A program made the position numbers and the translations under genes. Below the pieces are notes generated by a model that worked only from the letters and a program-made list of their open reading frames with translations, ran no database searches and was not told where the DNA came from. From the NCBI GenBank assembly GCA_934511165.1, contig CAKSWA010000012.1, positions 1 through 50,956 on the forward strand: DNA of 50,956 nt. Reading direction: 5' to 3'. This document shows, one piece after another, positions 32,505 to 40,534 of this stretch; position 1 is the first letter of the stretch, and every line of letters starts with the position of its first letter. The stretch comes from an uncultured Oscillospiraceae bacterium (GTDB lineage Bacteria > Bacillota > Clostridia > Oscillospirales > Oscillospiraceae).

Positions 32505-33659
32505 ATGACCGAAAAGCTCTTTTATGCCGACGCGCATATGCGAAAGTTCACCGCGCGCGTCCTCTCGTGCGAGGAGCGCGGAAAGCTCTATGCCGTGACG
32601 CTCGACCGCACCGCCTTTTTCCCCGAGGGCGGCGGACAGGGCGGCGATGTTGGCACACTCGGCGGCGTGCGCGTGGCGGATACGCGCGAGGAGAACGGGG
32701 AGATTGTCCATTTCTGCGCTGCTCCGCTCACGGCCGGCGCGGAAGCGACCGGCGAGATCGACTGGGAAACGCGTTTTGCCCGCATGCAGATCCACTCGGC
32801 CGAGCACCTGGTGTCCGGCCATGCGCACGCGCTCTGGGGCTGCGAGAACATCGGCTTCCATATGGACGAGCACGGCGCGACGATCGACTTTGACCGCGAA
32901 CTGGACGCGCCGCAGCTCGCGCAGCTTGAGCGGCTGGCGAACGAGGCCGTGTGGCAGAATCTTCCCGTAAACATCCTTTGGCCGACGGAGGAAGAACTCG
33001 CGGCGCTGCCGTTCCGGCAGAAAAAGGTGCTCGCAATGCCGGTGCGCATTGTGGAAGTGCCGGGCGTGGACCGGTGCGCGTGCTGCGCGCCGCACGTGAG
33101 CTTCACCGGCGAGATCGGCCTAATCCGGCTGAAAGACCGGATGCGCCACCGCGGCGGCGTGCGCTTTACGATGCTCGCCGGGCGCGCGGCGTATGAGGAC
33201 GCCGCGCTCTGCGCGGCCGAGACCGAAGCGCTCTCACACCTTTTTTCCGCGCCGCAGAATGCCCTCTGTGCGGCTGCCGGGCGCGTGCTTGGCGAGCTGG
33301 AAGCGGAGAAGTATCAGCGAGCCGCCGCGGAGCGGCGGTATGTGGAGGCACGGCTCGCGGCGCTCACGCCGTGCGAGGGGAACCGGCTCTTTTTCGAGGA
33401 CGGCCTTTCGCCCGCCGCGCTGCGTACCCTCGCCGAGGGCGGAAAGACGCGCTGCACGGGCGTCTGTGCCGCTCTCTGCGCCGAGGATGGGGGCTATCGG
33501 TATGTGATGGCATCGGAAACGACCGACCTTCGCGCCGCAGCAAAGAGCATCAACGCCGCGCTCTCCGGGCGGGGCGGCGGCGCGCCGGGCATGATTCAGG
33601 GGAGTCTCCGCGCTTCCCGAGAGGAAATTGAGGAATACTTTCATGGCAAAATCGGATAA
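32505..33659 (+). CDS. Alanyl-tRNA trans-editing protein AlaX with DHHA1 domain
   Basis: A 384-aa protein that hydrolyses Ser (or Gly) mis-attached to tRNA-Ala. The editing domain has the zinc set H97-xxx-H101 (QIHSAEHLVSG) and C193-xxx-H197 (CACCAPHVSF). RTAFFPEGGGQGGD (35-48) is the alanyl-tRNA synthetase-like strand. The C-terminal DHHA1 domain ends SGRGGGAPGMIQGSLRA. With the extra domain this is a long-form AlaX. It lacks an obvious GGAGG site and starts 6 bp after the PPC gene, so coupled translation is likely. Its end overlaps ybaK by 17 bp. Confidence 0.93.
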   Translation: MTEKLFYADAHMRKFTARVLSCEERGKLYAVTLDRTAFFPEGGGQGGDVGTLGGVRVADTREENGEIVHFCAAPLTAGAEATGEIDWETRFARMQIHSAEHLVSGHAHALWGCENIGFHMDEHGATIDFDRELDAPQLAQLERLANEAVWQNLPVNILWPTEEELAALPFRQKKVLAMPVRIVEVPGVDRCACCAPHVSFTGEIGLIRLKDRMRHRGGVRFTMLAGRAAYEDAALCAAETEALSHLFSAPQNALCAAAGRVLGELEAEKYQRAAAERRYVEARLAALTPCEGNRLFFEDGLSPAALRTLAEGGKTRCTGVCAALCAEDGGYRYVMASETTDLRAAAKSINAALSGRGGGAPGMIQGSLRASREEIEEYFHGKIG

Positions 33660-34131
33660 AACCAACGAAAAAACCAATGTGATGCGCCTGCTCGATCAGG
33701 CGGGCATTGCGTATACGCCGCATTATTATGACGCCTCGCTCACCTCCGGCACGGAGGTGGCCGCAGCGCTCGGTCAGAGCGCGGAGTGCGTTTTCAAAAC
33801 GCTTGTGGCGGAGGCCAATACCGGCGAGCACTTTGTGTTCGTCATCCCCGCACCCGAAACGCTCTCGCTCAAAAAGGCGGCGAAGGCCGCGGGCGTGAAG
33901 AGCATCGCGATGCTGCCGCAGAAGAAGCTTCTGCCGCTCACCGGCTACGTCCATGGCGGCTGCTCCCCGGTGGGGATGAAAAAGCCGTTTCCCACGTGGA
34001 TCGACGAGACGGCGCTTTTGACGGACGCTTTCTTTTGCAGCGCCGGGCGGCTCGGCGCGCAGATCGGGGTTGACCCCGAGACTCTGGCAGACTATATCGG
34101 CGCGCAGTTCGCCGATCTCACCGAAGAATAA
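33643..34131 (+). CDS. ybaK: Cys-tRNA(Pro)/aminoacyl-tRNA deacylase YbaK/EbsC
   Basis: A 162-aa editing protein that clears Cys-tRNA(Pro) in the trans-editing family. Typical segments are NVMRLLDQAGIAYTPHYYD, VFKTLVAEANTGEHFVFVIP (catalytic lysine in VFKTL), GVKSIAMLPQKKLLPLTGYV and HGGCSPVGMKKPFPTWID. The start is ATG 33643 after GAGG; the next 5-residue-longer frame lacks a site. It overlaps alaX by 17 bp, so two tRNA-editing activities are made together. Confidence 0.95.
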   Translation: MAKSDKTNEKTNVMRLLDQAGIAYTPHYYDASLTSGTEVAAALGQSAECVFKTLVAEANTGEHFVFVIPAPETLSLKKAAKAAGVKSIAMLPQKKLLPLTGYVHGGCSPVGMKKPFPTWIDETALLTDAFFCSAGRLGAQIGVDPETLADYIGAQFADLTEE

Positions 34132-34154
34132 AACATACATAAGGAGGCTCTTTT

Positions 34155-34994
34155 ATGCATCCCGAAATGGAACGCATCCAGAACTGTCTCGCCGCGGTGC
34201 GGCGACATACCGACTTCGTCCCGGAGGTCGCCGTTGTGCTCGGCTCCGGTCTCGGCGGCTTTGCCGACATGGTCAAGCAGGCTGCCGTTGTGCCGTACAG
34301 CGAAATTCCCGGCTTCCCGGTATCCACCGCGCCCGGCCATGCCGGACGGTTCGTGTTCGGCTATGTGGAGGAAACGCCTGTCGTCGTCATGCAGGGGCGC
34401 GTGCACCTTTACGAGGGCTACACGCCGCACGACGTTGTGCTGCCCGCGCGGCTCATGAAGGCCATGGGCGCGAAGATTTTGTTTGTTACGAACGCCTCCG
34501 GCGGCATCCGCGGCGATCTTACCGCCGGAACGCTCATGAGCATTTCTGACCACATCAGCGCGCTCATCCCGAACCCGCTCATCGGCGCGAACATCGACGA
34601 GCTCGGCGTCCGCTTCCCGGATATGACGCACGCCTACGATCCTGCGCTTCGCGCCATTCTGCGCGAGACGGCGAAAAAGGACGGCATCGATCTCAAGGAG
34701 GGCGTGTATATCCAGTTCACCGGCCCGAGCTACGAGTCCCCGGCCGACATCCGCGCCGCCCGCGCCTGGGGCGCGGACGCCGTGGGCATGTCCACGGTCG
34801 TGGAGGTCATCGCGGCTAACCACGCCGGGATGCGCATATGCGGCGTATCGTGCATCGCCAATCTTGCCGCCGGTCTCTCCGAGCAGAAGCTCAGCGGCGA
34901 AGAGGTCATCGAAGCGGCCAACGCCGCCGCGCCGCGGTTTAAGAAGCTCATGTGGGATTCCATCGCCGCCATGCATACGGAGGAAAAGGCATGA
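34155..34994 (+). CDS. punA: Purine nucleoside phosphorylase (type I, trimeric)
   Basis: A 279-aa enzyme that cleaves inosine/guanosine with phosphate. Motifs are VAVVLGSGLGGFADMV (phosphate loop), PGHAGRFVFG, GRVHLYEGY, FTGPSYESPADIR and GMSTVVEVIAANHAGM with N in CIANLAAG, the purine-binding asparagine region. This is the PNP I (trimeric, 6-oxopurine) class rather than the hexameric DeoD type. AAGGAGG precedes the ATG. It overlaps the amidohydrolase gene by ATGA, so nucleoside phosphorolysis and adenosine-type deamination are encoded as a pair. Confidence 0.94.
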   Translation: MHPEMERIQNCLAAVRRHTDFVPEVAVVLGSGLGGFADMVKQAAVVPYSEIPGFPVSTAPGHAGRFVFGYVEETPVVVMQGRVHLYEGYTPHDVVLPARLMKAMGAKILFVTNASGGIRGDLTAGTLMSISDHISALIPNPLIGANIDELGVRFPDMTHAYDPALRAILRETAKKDGIDLKEGVYIQFTGPSYESPADIRAARAWGADAVGMSTVVEVIAANHAGMRICGVSCIANLAAGLSEQKLSGEEVIEAANAAAPRFKKLMWDSIAAMHTEEKA

Positions 34995-36256
34995 TCCGCT
35001 TTTATAACGGCAAGCTCCTTTCGCTCAGCGACGGGTTTGAAATTTCCGACTGGGAGGTATGGGTCGAGGAATCAATGATCCTCTATGTCGGCCCCGCCAT
35101 CGGCGCGCACCCGCCGTTTGAGCGCGAGATCGATCTCAAGGGCAATCTCCTGATGCCCGGCTTCAAAAACGCCCATGCGCACAGCGCGATGACGTTTCTC
35201 CGCTCCTACGCGGACGACTTGCCGCTCCAGAGCTGGCTTTTCGACAAGGTGTTCCCGCTCGAGGCCAAGCTCGCGCCGGACGATATTTACGCTCTCACAA
35301 AGCTCGCCATTCTCGAATATCTCCGCGGCGGCATCACGAGCGCGTTTGATATGTACTACAAGCGCGACGCCTTCGCGCAGGCGGCCATTGACTGCGGCTA
35401 TCGTATGGTGCTCTGCGGCGCGCTCGCGGCGGGTGACGACTGGACCGTCGGCGAGATGGACACGATCAAGTTCAACAACCTCCATCCGCTCATCTCCTAT
35501 ATCCCCGGCATCCACGCCGAGTATACGGCCAATCTCGATCTGCTTATGTTCATGAAAATGCTCGTGGACGAGTATAAGCTGCCGTTTTTCACCCATAACT
35601 CGGAAACGAAACGCGAAGTGGAAGAGTGCATCGAGCGCCACGGCCTCACGCCGACGCAGCTTTTCGAGGAGAACGGCCTCTTCGAACATGGCGGCGGCGG
35701 GTTCCACTGCGTGTGGTTCGATGAGAAGGACATGGACATTTTTGCCCGCCGCGGCCTGTACGCCGTGACGTGCCCGGCCTCGAACGCAAAGCTCGCAAGC
35801 GGCATCGCGCCGGTAAGTGAGTTTCTGCGCCGGAAGATCCCTCTGGCCATCGGCACGGACGGCCCGGCGAGCAACAACGCGCTCAACATGTTCCGCGAAA
35901 TGTATCTTGCCGCGGTGCTGCAGAAGCTCCGCGAAGAGGACGCCGCTTCGTGCGACGCGCGCGAAATTCTCCGTGCCGCGTGCTCCACGGGTGCGCGCGC
36001 CATGCGCATTGACGCTGACTGCATCGCCCCCGGCAAGCTCGCCGATCTCGTTGTGATCGACCTGCATCAGGCGAACATGCACCCCGAGCACAACACGGTG
36101 AAAAACCTTGTTTACAGCGGCTCAAACACCAACGTGCTCCTCACAATGGTGAACGGCAGAATCCTCTACGAAAACGGCGTTTACCACGTCGGCGAATCGC
36201 CGGAGGACATTATTGCCCATGCGACCGCCGCGACCAAGCGGATCATCAACAGCTGA
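34991..36256 (+). CDS. mtaD: 5-methylthioadenosine/S-adenosylhomocysteine deaminase-type amidohydrolase
   Basis: A 421-aa amidohydrolase superfamily enzyme with one metal ion. Metal ligands are H62 and H64 in NAHAHSAMT, a histidine in PGIHAEYT, another in THNSET and the aspartate of IGTDGPASNN. VNGRILYENGVYH near the end is typical. Deamination of MTA/SAH (or adenosine) to the inosyl form would give substrates for the upstream PNP, which fits the ATGA overlap. The exact nucleoside is inferred from the partner and the family; guanine- or N-isopropylammelide-type enzymes are less likely. The start MIRFYNGKLLSLSDG begins in the overlap. Confidence 0.87.
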   Translation: MIRFYNGKLLSLSDGFEISDWEVWVEESMILYVGPAIGAHPPFEREIDLKGNLLMPGFKNAHAHSAMTFLRSYADDLPLQSWLFDKVFPLEAKLAPDDIYALTKLAILEYLRGGITSAFDMYYKRDAFAQAAIDCGYRMVLCGALAAGDDWTVGEMDTIKFNNLHPLISYIPGIHAEYTANLDLLMFMKMLVDEYKLPFFTHNSETKREVEECIERHGLTPTQLFEENGLFEHGGGGFHCVWFDEKDMDIFARRGLYAVTCPASNAKLASGIAPVSEFLRRKIPLAIGTDGPASNNALNMFREMYLAAVLQKLREEDAASCDAREILRAACSTGARAMRIDADCIAPGKLADLVVIDLHQANMHPEHNTVKNLVYSGSNTNVLLTMVNGRILYENGVYHVGESPEDIIAHATAATKRIINS

Positions 36257-36274
36257 AAAAAGTATAAGTACAGC

Positions 36275-36308
36275 AAAACCGCCGAAGGGTTTCCCTTCGG
36301 CGGTTTTT
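36275..36308 (+). terminator. Terminator after the amidohydrolase
   Basis: AAAACCGCCGAAGGG (36275-36289) pairs with CCCTTCGGCGGTTTT (36293-36307) over a TTT loop and ends in T5. Confidence 0.92.
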
Positions 36309-36314
36309 GCAGTC

Positions 36315-36797
36315 TGTCAAAAAGCCTCGCAGAGTTTGCTCCCGCAGGAGCAAATAAATGGAATCATTTTCTCCGGCGACATGTGCGTCGGAGAAAATCG
36401 GCCATCGATAGGCAGGGAGCCATGCGTCGGACAGGTAAGTCTTTTTGGTGCTTTTTGCCCTTTTTGTCTCGGCGGGCGGCAGCCCGCCGTCGCCAAAGAA
36501 GAACAAAAATCCCTCAAAAATCCAAGGCTGTCCGATGCGAGGCAGTTCTGCCGGAGCAGAAATGCTCTCAGATTAGGAAGAGCCCGCAGAGAATACTTTC
36601 TGTATTCGCAAGGGCTTTGACGCCATATGAGGGCATTTCCGCCCGGTAGAACCGCGTGTCTCCCTGCCTATCGATGGCAAGCTCGGCTCGCAAACGTGCT
36701 CTCGGAGCGAGTGCGCTGCGGCGAGCCGCAGCCTTTTCAAACGAGAGCCCAACGCAGTGGGTCTCGTTTGAGAGCTCGTCAAAAATACTTTTTGACA
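36315..36797. repeat. Structured intergenic repeat element, outer unit with 10-bp terminal inverted repeats
   Basis: Non-coding 483-bp block filling the gap between convergent genes. Its ends are perfect inverted repeats, TGTCAAAAAG (36315-36324) and CTTTTTGACA (36788-36797). Inside are a chain of hairpins: TTTGCTCC/GGAGCAAA (36335-36354), a 13-bp stem ATTTTCTCCGGCG/CGTCGGAGAAAAT (36366-36398), GGCGGGC/GCCCGCC (36471-36488), GAATAC/GTATTC, and CAAACGAGA/TCTCGTTTG (36738-36770). A second, shorter copy in the opposite orientation is at 50802-50956. Short open frames in it have no ribosome sites or recognisable product. No transposase is inside; it could be a MITE-like element or a dispersed structured RNA. 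Confidence 0.75.
36403..36676. mobile_element. Nested insertion with 17-bp terminal inverted repeats
   Basis: CATCGATAGGCAGGGAG (36403-36419) and its exact reverse complement (36660-36676) bound a 274-bp inner block. The copy at the right end of the window lacks exactly this block: the sequence passes from the 13-bp stem straight to the CTCGGCTCGCAAACGTGC stretch. Inside, GCGTCGGACAG (36424-36434) pairs with CTGTCCGATGC (36528-36538) with one G-U. This looks like a non-autonomous element inserted in the outer repeat. No target-site duplication is certain. Confidence 0.6.
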
Positions 36798-36800
36798 CGC

Positions 36801-37826
36801 TCAAATGACACGGTTGGGTGCTTCCTCCCCGGCGAGGACGAGCGAGAGCTGGCGGAGCATGATCTCCACGGAATTGGCAAAGGCGTCCACGGTCGTCCCG
36901 GCGATGTGCGGCGTGAGCGTGACATTGTCGAGCGTGAGCAGGGGAGAGTTCGGCGAGAGCGGCTCTTCATCAAATACGTCGATCGCCGCGCCGCCGATGC
37001 GGTGGGCACGCAGCGCATCGATGAGCGCCGCCGTGTCCACAAGCCCGGCGCGGGCGCAGTTGACGAGGATGGCGTTCTTCTTCATCATGGCAAGCTCGTC
37101 CGCGCCGATGAGGGCGAGCTGTCCGGCCTCGTGGCGCATGTGGATGGTGATGAAGTCAGACTGCCGGAGCAGTTCTTCCTTCGACACCGGCTCGCAGCCG
37201 CGCTTTTCGATCTCCTCGGGGGAAAGGAAAATGTCGCAGCCGAGAATGCGGCAGCCGAAGCCCTTGAGCCGCGCGGCGACCATTGTGCCGATCTTGCCGA
37301 CGCCGATGATGCCGACGGTGCAGCGGCACATATCGCGGTTCATCATGATGTTCGGGAACATCTTGACCCACTTGCCCTGCACGAGCGCGCCGTGCGCGCG
37401 GGCGATGTTGCGCATTTCGCAGATCATAAGCGCCACGACGAGATCGGCAACGGCGGTGGAGTTGCGCCCTTCGGCGTTATAAACGGCGATGCCGCGCTCG
37501 CGGCAGAGGTCAAGATTGACGTTTTCCGTACCGGTGCGCAGCACACCGACGATCTTCACGTTCGGCGCGGCGTCGAGCACCGCGCGATTGACGGGCGCAA
37601 CGTGTGTTACGAGAATTTCCGCCTCGCGCACGGCGTCAAGCAGCTCCGCGCTCACACTGCACGCCTCCGCGCCGCGAAGCTCGGCGGTGCGCTCGCACAC
37701 CGTGAGGGACTTGATGTCCGTGAGCGTCTTTTCGATATAGAGCGTCACGTCGCAGCCGGGGAGCTTTTTCATGTACTGCATGAGCATTTCCGGCACACCG
37801 GCGTCACAGATGCATACGACTTTCAT
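36801..37826 (-). CDS. D-2-hydroxyacid dehydrogenase family protein
   Basis: A 341-aa NAD-dependent dehydrogenase, last gene of the sulfation operon. NAD motif VGIIGVGKIG (171-180); catalytic R259 (VNCARAG), E288 (DVFDEEP) and H307 (LTPHIAGTT) are all present. The family includes phosphoglycerate, hydroxypyruvate, lactate and sulfolactate dehydrogenases; the N-terminal ~80 residues are less conserved and specify the substrate, which I cannot name. It overlaps the kinase gene by 4 bases, so it belongs to the same pathway. In the operon it would oxidise or reduce a 2-hydroxy/2-keto acid. Confidence 0.92.
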   Translation of the reverse strand: MKVVCICDAGVPEMLMQYMKKLPGCDVTLYIEKTLTDIKSLTVCERTAELRGAEACSVSAELLDAVREAEILVTHVAPVNRAVLDAAPNVKIVGVLRTGTENVNLDLCRERGIAVYNAEGRNSTAVADLVVALMICEMRNIARAHGALVQGKWVKMFPNIMMNRDMCRCTVGIIGVGKIGTMVAARLKGFGCRILGCDIFLSPEEIEKRGCEPVSKEELLRQSDFITIHMRHEAGQLALIGADELAMMKKNAILVNCARAGLVDTAALIDALRAHRIGGAAIDVFDEEPLSPNSPLLTLDNVTLTPHIAGTTVDAFANSVEIMLRQLSLVLAGEEAPNRVI

Positions 37827-38656
37827 TCGATCGTCTCCTTTTCTTCCACGCCGTATTTTTCGATCAGCGCGCGGATGGTTTTGGTGAGATACGGTTCTTC
37901 AAACGCGATGTTCCAATGGCGGCGCAGGATGAGCGCTGCCAGACGGTAGCGGTCGATCTCCTCTGCGGAAAGCGGCGAGAGCTTTTGATACTCCTTGAAA
38001 AAGCCCTTCCCGATGGAGCCGCGGATGGCGGAAAAGAGCGCAATTTTTGTTTTGCTTGCCTCTGGGAACAGCTCGGCCTCCGAGAAGAAAAACTCCATGA
38101 GCGCTTCCTCCACGGCGCGATTGCCGCGCGCGGCGGTCATCCAGTCGATGATCTTGCACTCACCGGACTTGTCCACAAGAACGTTGCCGGTGTGAAAGTC
38201 GAGATGGAGCACCGTGTCGTCGTCCGGGAGAGCGCGGAGATATCCGGCGGCGCGCGATTTTTCTTCCGGCATCAGAAATGCCATGCAGTCCTCATTGAGA
38301 ATGCCGAGACATACCTCGCGCACGTCGTCGAGCTCGCGCGTGTGCGCTTTCTGCACGCGGATGTGGCAGCGGGCAAGGTCTTTGCCAGCCTTAAAAAGAT
38401 ACGCCGGATTTTTCCCCGGCATATCGTTCTGCGAAACGCCGTCAATGCAGTCCATCACGAAGCCGAAGCGCCCGCCGCGCTCGACCATGTCGTAGACCTG
38501 CATCCCCGTGCAGCCGAGAGACGCGGCGATTTTCGTATTCTTATACTCCTTTTCGGCGTATTCCCTCGGATAATCGGGGAAGAAGAGCTTTAAAATCTTC
38601 CCGTCCTCCGTGCGGAAAACCTCCGCCGACCGGCCCCGCGCAAAATATTCGCCCAT
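37823..38656 (-). CDS. Aminoglycoside phosphotransferase/choline-kinase-like small-molecule kinase
   Basis: A 277-aa protein of the protein-kinase-like fold. The N-lobe is MGEYFARGRSAEVFRTEDGK with a nucleotide-loop-like pattern and the lysine in ILKLFF. The catalytic loop is VLHLDFHTGNVLV (H151, D153, N158), and the metal-binding aspartate is D171 in IIDWMTA. Such enzymes phosphorylate hydroxyls of small molecules (choline, homoserine, methylthioribose, fructosamine, antibiotics). I find nothing pointing to antibiotic resistance, and the operon context favours a metabolic substrate. It overlaps the dehydrogenase gene by ATGA and follows the aldolase-like gene by 21 bp. Confidence 0.85.
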   Translation of the reverse strand: MGEYFARGRSAEVFRTEDGKILKLFFPDYPREYAEKEYKNTKIAASLGCTGMQVYDMVERGGRFGFVMDCIDGVSQNDMPGKNPAYLFKAGKDLARCHIRVQKAHTRELDDVREVCLGILNEDCMAFLMPEEKSRAAGYLRALPDDDTVLHLDFHTGNVLVDKSGECKIIDWMTAARGNRAVEEALMEFFFSEAELFPEASKTKIALFSAIRGSIGKGFFKEYQKLSPLSAEEIDRYRLAALILRRHWNIAFEEPYLTKTIRALIEKYGVEEKETIE

Positions 38657-38677
38657 GTTCCGCCCTCCTGTAAGTTT

Positions 38678-39760
38678 TTATTTGACTTCCAGTATCTGCT
38701 TTGCGGCCTTCTCGGCGGCGACGGCGCGCGAGAGCGCCGTTTCCAGTTCCGCCCCGACTGCGGTAAAGCCGTGGTTTGCCATGATGCAGAGATCGTGGGA
38801 GCGCAGCACCTCGGACACGCTCTCCGCAAGCTTTTTCGATCCGCTCACGCCGTAGGCAGAGCAGGGCGCTTCGAGGCCCGGCGCGCGCAGGCTCTCCCGG
38901 CACGCAGCGAACGTTTGCAGCGCTGCGGAGTGCGTGTGGATTGCGGCGCGCACGTCGCCGCGCGCGGCATAAATGCGCCGGTGCATCTCCCGCTCGCTCG
39001 AAGGGCGCTGCCCGGCGGCGAAGCTGCCGTCCGAAATGCGGATTTCCACAATGTCCTCCGGGCGGATGCGGTCATAGTCCACGCCGGACGGCGTGATGAG
39101 GAAATGATCTTCATCAATGCGCGCCGAGACGTTGCCCCAGGTTGCCTGAATGAGGCGGTTTTCCACGAGCTTTTTCCCGTAGGCAATGACCGATTCACGC
39201 AGCGCGAGATCGGGAACATTTTGCGCCTCCGGTACTCGCTCCTCGCCCTGCGCCGCAGCGAGCGACGGGCGGGAGTATTTCTTCGTATAGACAGCGTGCT
39301 CCATAAGGCAGAGCGGCGCGGAGAGCGGCTTCGGCGTTCCGATGCGGGGGGAAAGCCGCGCCGTCATACATAGCTTTTCGAGCAGAATGCAGGCGGCAAT
39401 GAGCTCATTTTCAAACCGCGCCGTTACGATAAAACCGACGCCCGGAACGAGGCACGCAATGTCGCCGCGCCGCGGCGCGCTTCGCACCGGCACGCGCACG
39501 CCGAACATCTGTGCGGCGTCGTCCGTCTCGGCGCGAAGAGCGTGGGGGTTCCGGACAAATTCGCGGGCGTACCTCCCGGCGGTCAAAACGGCCATCGGGG
39601 CGGAAACGGCGGAAAAAAGCTCCGTTGTGACCGGCTCTCCGGCGGCGCTGTATACGGCGCCGGGCGCGCTCATCACGAGCGCATTTTCATCCCAGAGCCC
39701 CAGCTCTTCCAGCCGGGCGCGGACGGAGGCGAAGCGCTGCTGTGCCGATATCTGTGTCAT
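38678..39760 (-). CDS. Class II aldolase/adducin-family protein with an extra degenerate N-terminal domain
   Basis: A 360-aa protein; single-domain class II aldolases are ~210-230 aa. Residues ~183-360 are a full domain: ATWGNVSARIDEDHFLITPS, E256 in SSEREMH (catalytic-acid position), zinc ligands H275 and H277 in AIHTHSAALQTFA, and H330 in IMANHGFTAVG. Residues ~55-140 look like the second half of the same fold: GDIACLVPGVGFIV takes the place of the NHG strand, with proline instead of the zinc histidine, then a helix ILLEKLCMTARLS as in the family. The N-terminal copy therefore appears non-catalytic. Members cleave or epimerise phosphorylated sugars, or decarboxylate; the substrate is unknown. 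It lies 15 bp after the permease gene. Confidence 0.85.
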   Translation of the reverse strand: MTQISAQQRFASVRARLEELGLWDENALVMSAPGAVYSAAGEPVTTELFSAVSAPMAVLTAGRYAREFVRNPHALRAETDDAAQMFGVRVPVRSAPRRGDIACLVPGVGFIVTARFENELIAACILLEKLCMTARLSPRIGTPKPLSAPLCLMEHAVYTKKYSRPSLAAAQGEERVPEAQNVPDLALRESVIAYGKKLVENRLIQATWGNVSARIDEDHFLITPSGVDYDRIRPEDIVEIRISDGSFAAGQRPSSEREMHRRIYAARGDVRAAIHTHSAALQTFAACRESLRAPGLEAPCSAYGVSGSKKLAESVSEVLRSHDLCIMANHGFTAVGAELETALSRAVAAEKAAKQILEVK

Positions 39761-39775
39761 GGTGATACCGCCTTC

Positions 39776-40534
39776 TCAGAATATTGCCAGGTAATGCAGG
39801 AGACTGTAGAGATTGAGCGCGATAATGAGAATGCCGACGATGGCGAGCAGCGGGCGGACGGGAATCTTTTTGCAGATCCACGCCGCGAGGGGAGCGGCGC
39901 ACACCCCGCCGATGATGAGGCCGAGGATCGTCTGCCAATAGGACGTAAAGTCGCGGATGAGGACGACAAATGTGGTGGTCTCGGCGAGTGTCACGAGAAA
40001 TTCGGCGGTGTTTACGGTGCCGATCGTCTTTTTCACATCATGGCCGACGGCGAGCATCGTGGATGTCACGACCGGCCCCCAGCCTCCGCCGCCGGTGGCG
40101 TCGAGAAAGCCTCCGGCGAGACCGAGCGGGTAAATGCCCTTGCCGATGTGGCGCTCTTTGTGGCGCTTCTGAAAGGCCTTGCGCAGTATGACGAAGCCCA
40201 TGATGATGAGATAGGCGTCGATGAACGGCTCGAGCGCGTCTCCGGCGCTGGAAAGAAACCACGCACCGGCCACGCCGCCGATCACGCCGGGGATCGCCAG
40301 ATGGAGAAAGAGCGACTTGTCCACGTTTTTGAGCTTGATGTGGGAAAGGCCGGACGCGAGCGTCGTGGGTACCTCCGCCACATGGACGACCGCGCTCGCG
40401 AGCGCGGAGGGAAGCCCCGCCACGGTTTTGAGAAATGTCCGGCAGCTCACGCCGTAGGCCATGCCGAGCGTGCCGTCAATGATCTGCGCGGCAAAGCCGA
40501 TGATGATAAAAAGGATAAATCTGCCCCAGTTCAT
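39776..40534 (-). CDS. TauE/SafE-family sulfur-anion permease
   Basis: A 252-aa membrane protein with about eight hydrophobic helices in two repeats. It opens NWGRFILFIIIGFAAQIIDG and has the family's paired GGxGG-like loops: IDGTLGMAYG and DATGGGGWGPVV. HVAEVPTTLASGLSHIKLKN is also typical. Members export sulfite, sulfoacetate or sulfolactate, or import sulfate-like anions. The start overlaps the cysNC stop (ATGA), tying it to sulfate activation; supplying sulfate or moving a sulfonated product are both reasonable. Confidence 0.9.
   Translation of the reverse strand: MNWGRFILFIIIGFAAQIIDGTLGMAYGVSCRTFLKTVAGLPSALASAVVHVAEVPTTLASGLSHIKLKNVDKSLFLHLAIPGVIGGVAGAWFLSSAGDALEPFIDAYLIIMGFVILRKAFQKRHKERHIGKGIYPLGLAGGFLDATGGGGWGPVVTSTMLAVGHDVKKTIGTVNTAEFLVTLAETTTFVVLIRDFTSYWQTILGLIIGGVCAAPLAAWICKKIPVRPLLAIVGILIIALNLYSLLHYLAIF

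Noticed and set aside
36213..36804. Several short open frames (60-135 codons) on both strands in the structured repeat
   Set aside because: They have no ribosome sites, overlap each other and follow the inverted repeats and hairpins; the block is better explained as non-coding.
37823..38656. Kinase gene as an aminoglycoside resistance determinant
   Set aside because: Only the general fold motifs match; it is embedded by overlap and short gaps in a metabolic operon, with no mobile element or resistance neighbours.
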